Positions 6,276-7,610 of a DNA stretch of 7,610 bases are shown here, piece by piece (positions within the stretch are counted from its first letter, which is position 1; each line of letters begins with the position of its first letter). Location: positions 1-7,610 of the forward strand of contig JAKLHX010000051.1 of the NCBI GenBank assembly GCA_022709925.1, in the 5' to 3' direction. The notes beneath the pieces are model-generated. The model saw nothing but the letters and a program-made list of their open reading frames with translations, did no database searches and was not told where the DNA came from. The translations under genes were made by a program, and so were the position numbers. This DNA comes from Candidatus Margulisiibacteriota bacterium (GTDB lineage Bacteria > Margulisbacteria > WOR-1 > JAKLHX01).

Positions 6276-7136
6276 TCATGTTTTTGCCAGAATGACCCGG
6301 TCTATACCGCTCAGGTCCTTTATTTTTTTTGTCTCGCTAAAAGATCCTGAGACTTTTATCATTTGTACGATATTTTCGGCCTGTCCGTATCCGGCTTCAA
6401 GCAGAATATATCCGCTGTCCGCCAGATGGTTCGGCGCCTGCGATATTATCTTTCTGTAATAGTCCAGTCCGTCCGGCCCTCCGTCCAAAGCTCCCGCGGG
6501 TTCGTACTTGCTTATTTCCGGTTGCAGGTCTTTTATCTCCGAAGTCTTTATATATGGAGGATTGGACAGGATGAGATCGAATTTCATGCCTTCCGGGATG
6601 GGGGAGAAGAGATCTCCGGAATAGAAGGATACCCTGTCTTTCACTCCGTGTTTTTCCGCATTGCTCTCTGCTACCTCTATTGCCGCTTTTGATATGTCGG
6701 TCGCAGATATTTTAATGCTCCTGCAATATTTTGCTATGCTGACAGCTATAGCTCCGCTTCCCGTCCCTATGTCCGCGACATGTACGCTGTCTTTGCCGAT
6801 AAGTTTTATAAGGCTTATCGATTCTTCCACTAATTTTTCTGTTTCCGGCCTTGGTATAAGAACATCCTTTGTGACGTTGAGATCAAGCGACATGAAAGGC
6901 TTGTATCCTATTATATAAGCGGTCGGTTCTCTTTTTATCCTGCGGAGTATCAGCTGTTTGAAAGCCGCGAGCTCTTCTTCTTTAAGGACCCTTTCGTGCT
7001 GCATATAAAGCTCGATCCTCTTTATCTTGAGCGCGTGGGCGAGAAGTATCTCCGCTTCAAGGTGCGGTTCTTCTATTTTGTGGTTCGTGAAATAAATTGT
7101 TGTCCAGTCGAGTAGTGTGGATATTGTCCAGGTCAT
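6276..7136 (-). CDS. prmC: Peptide chain release factor N5-glutamine methyltransferase
   Basis: PrmC uses S-adenosylmethionine to methylate the glutamine of the GGQ motif of release factors, raising termination efficiency. The 286-residue product has the family's helical N-terminal domain (1-80), then DVLIPRPETE (91-100). The Rossmann-fold methyltransferase follows, with ADIGTGSGAIA (121-131) as the cofactor-binding loop, SATDIS (144-149) and SNPPYI (191-196), the NPPY motif that contacts the target glutamine. Its length is normal. The frame is open back to 7181 inside prfA, but I chose ATG 7136, 4 nt after the prfA stop codon, because the homologous sequence begins there and the spacing suits coupled translation. 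A clear Shine-Dalgarno is missing. Gene order prfA-prmC is the common bacterial arrangement, which puts enzyme and substrate in one operon. Confidence 0.95.
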   Translation of the reverse strand: MTWTISTLLDWTTIYFTNHKIEEPHLEAEILLAHALKIKRIELYMQHERVLKEEELAAFKQLILRRIKREPTAYIIGYKPFMSLDLNVTKDVLIPRPETEKLVEESISLIKLIGKDSVHVADIGTGSGAIAVSIAKYCRSIKISATDISKAAIEVAESNAEKHGVKDRVSFYSGDLFSPIPEGMKFDLILSNPPYIKTSEIKDLQPEISKYEPAGALDGGPDGLDYYRKIISQAPNHLADSGYILLEAGYGQAENIVQMIKVSGSFSETKKIKDLSGIDRVILAKT

Positions 7137-7140
7137 GTCA

Positions 7141-7610
7141 TTAAGATCCGGCGGCTTCGAGTTTCGCGATCCTGTCGGCATCTGACAGCGCGTCTATTAT
7201 GGTATCGAGGTCCCCGTCCATCACTTCGGTGATGTTGAATACGGAGAGGCCTATGCGGTGGTCGGTTATCCTGTTCTGCGGGAAATTGTAGGTGCGGATC
7301 TTCTCGCTCCTGTCTCCGCTCCCGACAAGGGTCCTTCGCATCTGGGTCCTTTCGTCCTTTCTTTTGCTTTCTTCATGTTCGTAAAGTTTTACTTTCAGGA
7401 ATTTAAAGGCTTTTGCTTTGTTCTGGTGTTGGGAGCGCTCGTCCTGGCACTGTACTACTATGCCCGTTGGCATATGGGTTATCCTTATGGCCGTGCTGAG
7501 CTTATTGACGTTCTGTCCGCCCGCGCCGCCTGACCGGAAAACGTCTATCCTTATGTCCTTATCGTCTATTTTTATGTCTATGTCTTCTACTTCAGGCATC
7601 ACCGCGATGG
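7141..7610 (-). CDS. prfA: Peptide chain release factor 1, C-terminal part (5' end outside window)
   Basis: RF1 recognises UAA and UAG in the ribosomal A site and triggers peptide release. The window holds about the last 156 residues. The frame runs off the right edge, and the GTG at 7602 is an internal Val in the conserved IAVMPEVED segment, not a start. The catalytic loop is intact: FRSGGAGGQNVNK, with the methylated GGQ glutamine at 7515-7513. It is followed by RITHMPTGIVVQCQDERSQ, GSGDRSEKIRTYNFPQ and ITDHRIGL. The GSGDRSEKIRTYNFPQ and DGDLDTII pattern fits RF1 better than RF2. The codon-reading PxT loop lies upstream of the window, so the assignment rests on this C-terminal pattern. The TAA stop lies 4 nt before prmC, whose product modifies the GGQ glutamine. 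Confidence 0.95.
   Translation of the reverse strand, partial: IAVMPEVEDIDIKIDDKDIRIDVFRSGGAGGQNVNKLSTAIRITHMPTGIVVQCQDERSQHQNKAKAFKFLKVKLYEHEESKRKDERTQMRRTLVGSGDRSEKIRTYNFPQNRITDHRIGLSVFNITEVMDGDLDTIIDALSDADRIAKLEAAGS

Noticed and set aside
7597..7602. GTG or ATG near 7600 as the prfA start
   Set aside because: The frame continues to the window edge with conserved RF1 sequence (IAVMPEVED), so these codons are internal.
1..7610. CRISPR array, tRNA or rRNA genes, transposase, phage or toxin-antitoxin genes
   Set aside because: No regularly spaced repeats, tRNA-like folds or matching proteins were seen. The gaps between genes are all under 100 bp.

Overview
This looks like a slice of an ordinary chromosome from an uncultivated bacterium. 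It carries core genes (prfA, prmC, rmuC, an AddB-type nuclease) next to several proteins I cannot place. GC content looks moderate. Start codons are mixed (ATG plus one well-supported TTG), Shine-Dalgarno sites are mostly good, and genes are packed with 4-nt gaps or a 1-nt stop/start overlap. Short GC-rich inverted repeats resemble those common in genomes of candidate phyla. I cannot assign a phylum; a deep-branching candidate lineage is only an impression.

Layout from left to right. Positions 1-1212 (+) are the C-terminal part of an AddB/RexB-like helicase-nuclease with an intact RecB-family nuclease domain and a four-cysteine iron-sulfur motif. Its linker carries an in-frame 60-nt palindromic insertion bracketed by direct repeats. 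A 7-nt tandem repeat (1213-1252) separates it from a convergent two-gene minus-strand operon (2900 to 1271). This operon encodes two unrecognised proteins that are paralogues of each other, one of which has an extra C-terminal region. A 73-bp divergent gap leads to rmuC (2974-4101, +). Next come an unrecognised small protein (4186-4656, +) and, overlapping its stop codon, an aldose 1-epimerase-like enzyme (4656-5783, +). A clear sigma-70-type promoter then drives an OsmC-family gene (5852-6235, +). A perfect 11-bp inverted repeat sits between osmC and the convergent prfA-prmC operon (minus strand, 7610 to 6276; prfA runs off the right edge).

How the genes relate. PrmC methylates the glutamine of the GGQ motif in PrfA, and both are present, adjacent and intact at their key motifs. 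AddB and RmuC both concern DNA metabolism but are not in one operon here. The most original items are the tandem paralogue pair of unknown family, the palindromic in-frame insertion in the addB-like gene, and the unknown gene translationally coupled to a mutarotase-like enzyme. I did not see a defence system, CRISPR array, mobile element with a transposase, or RNA gene.
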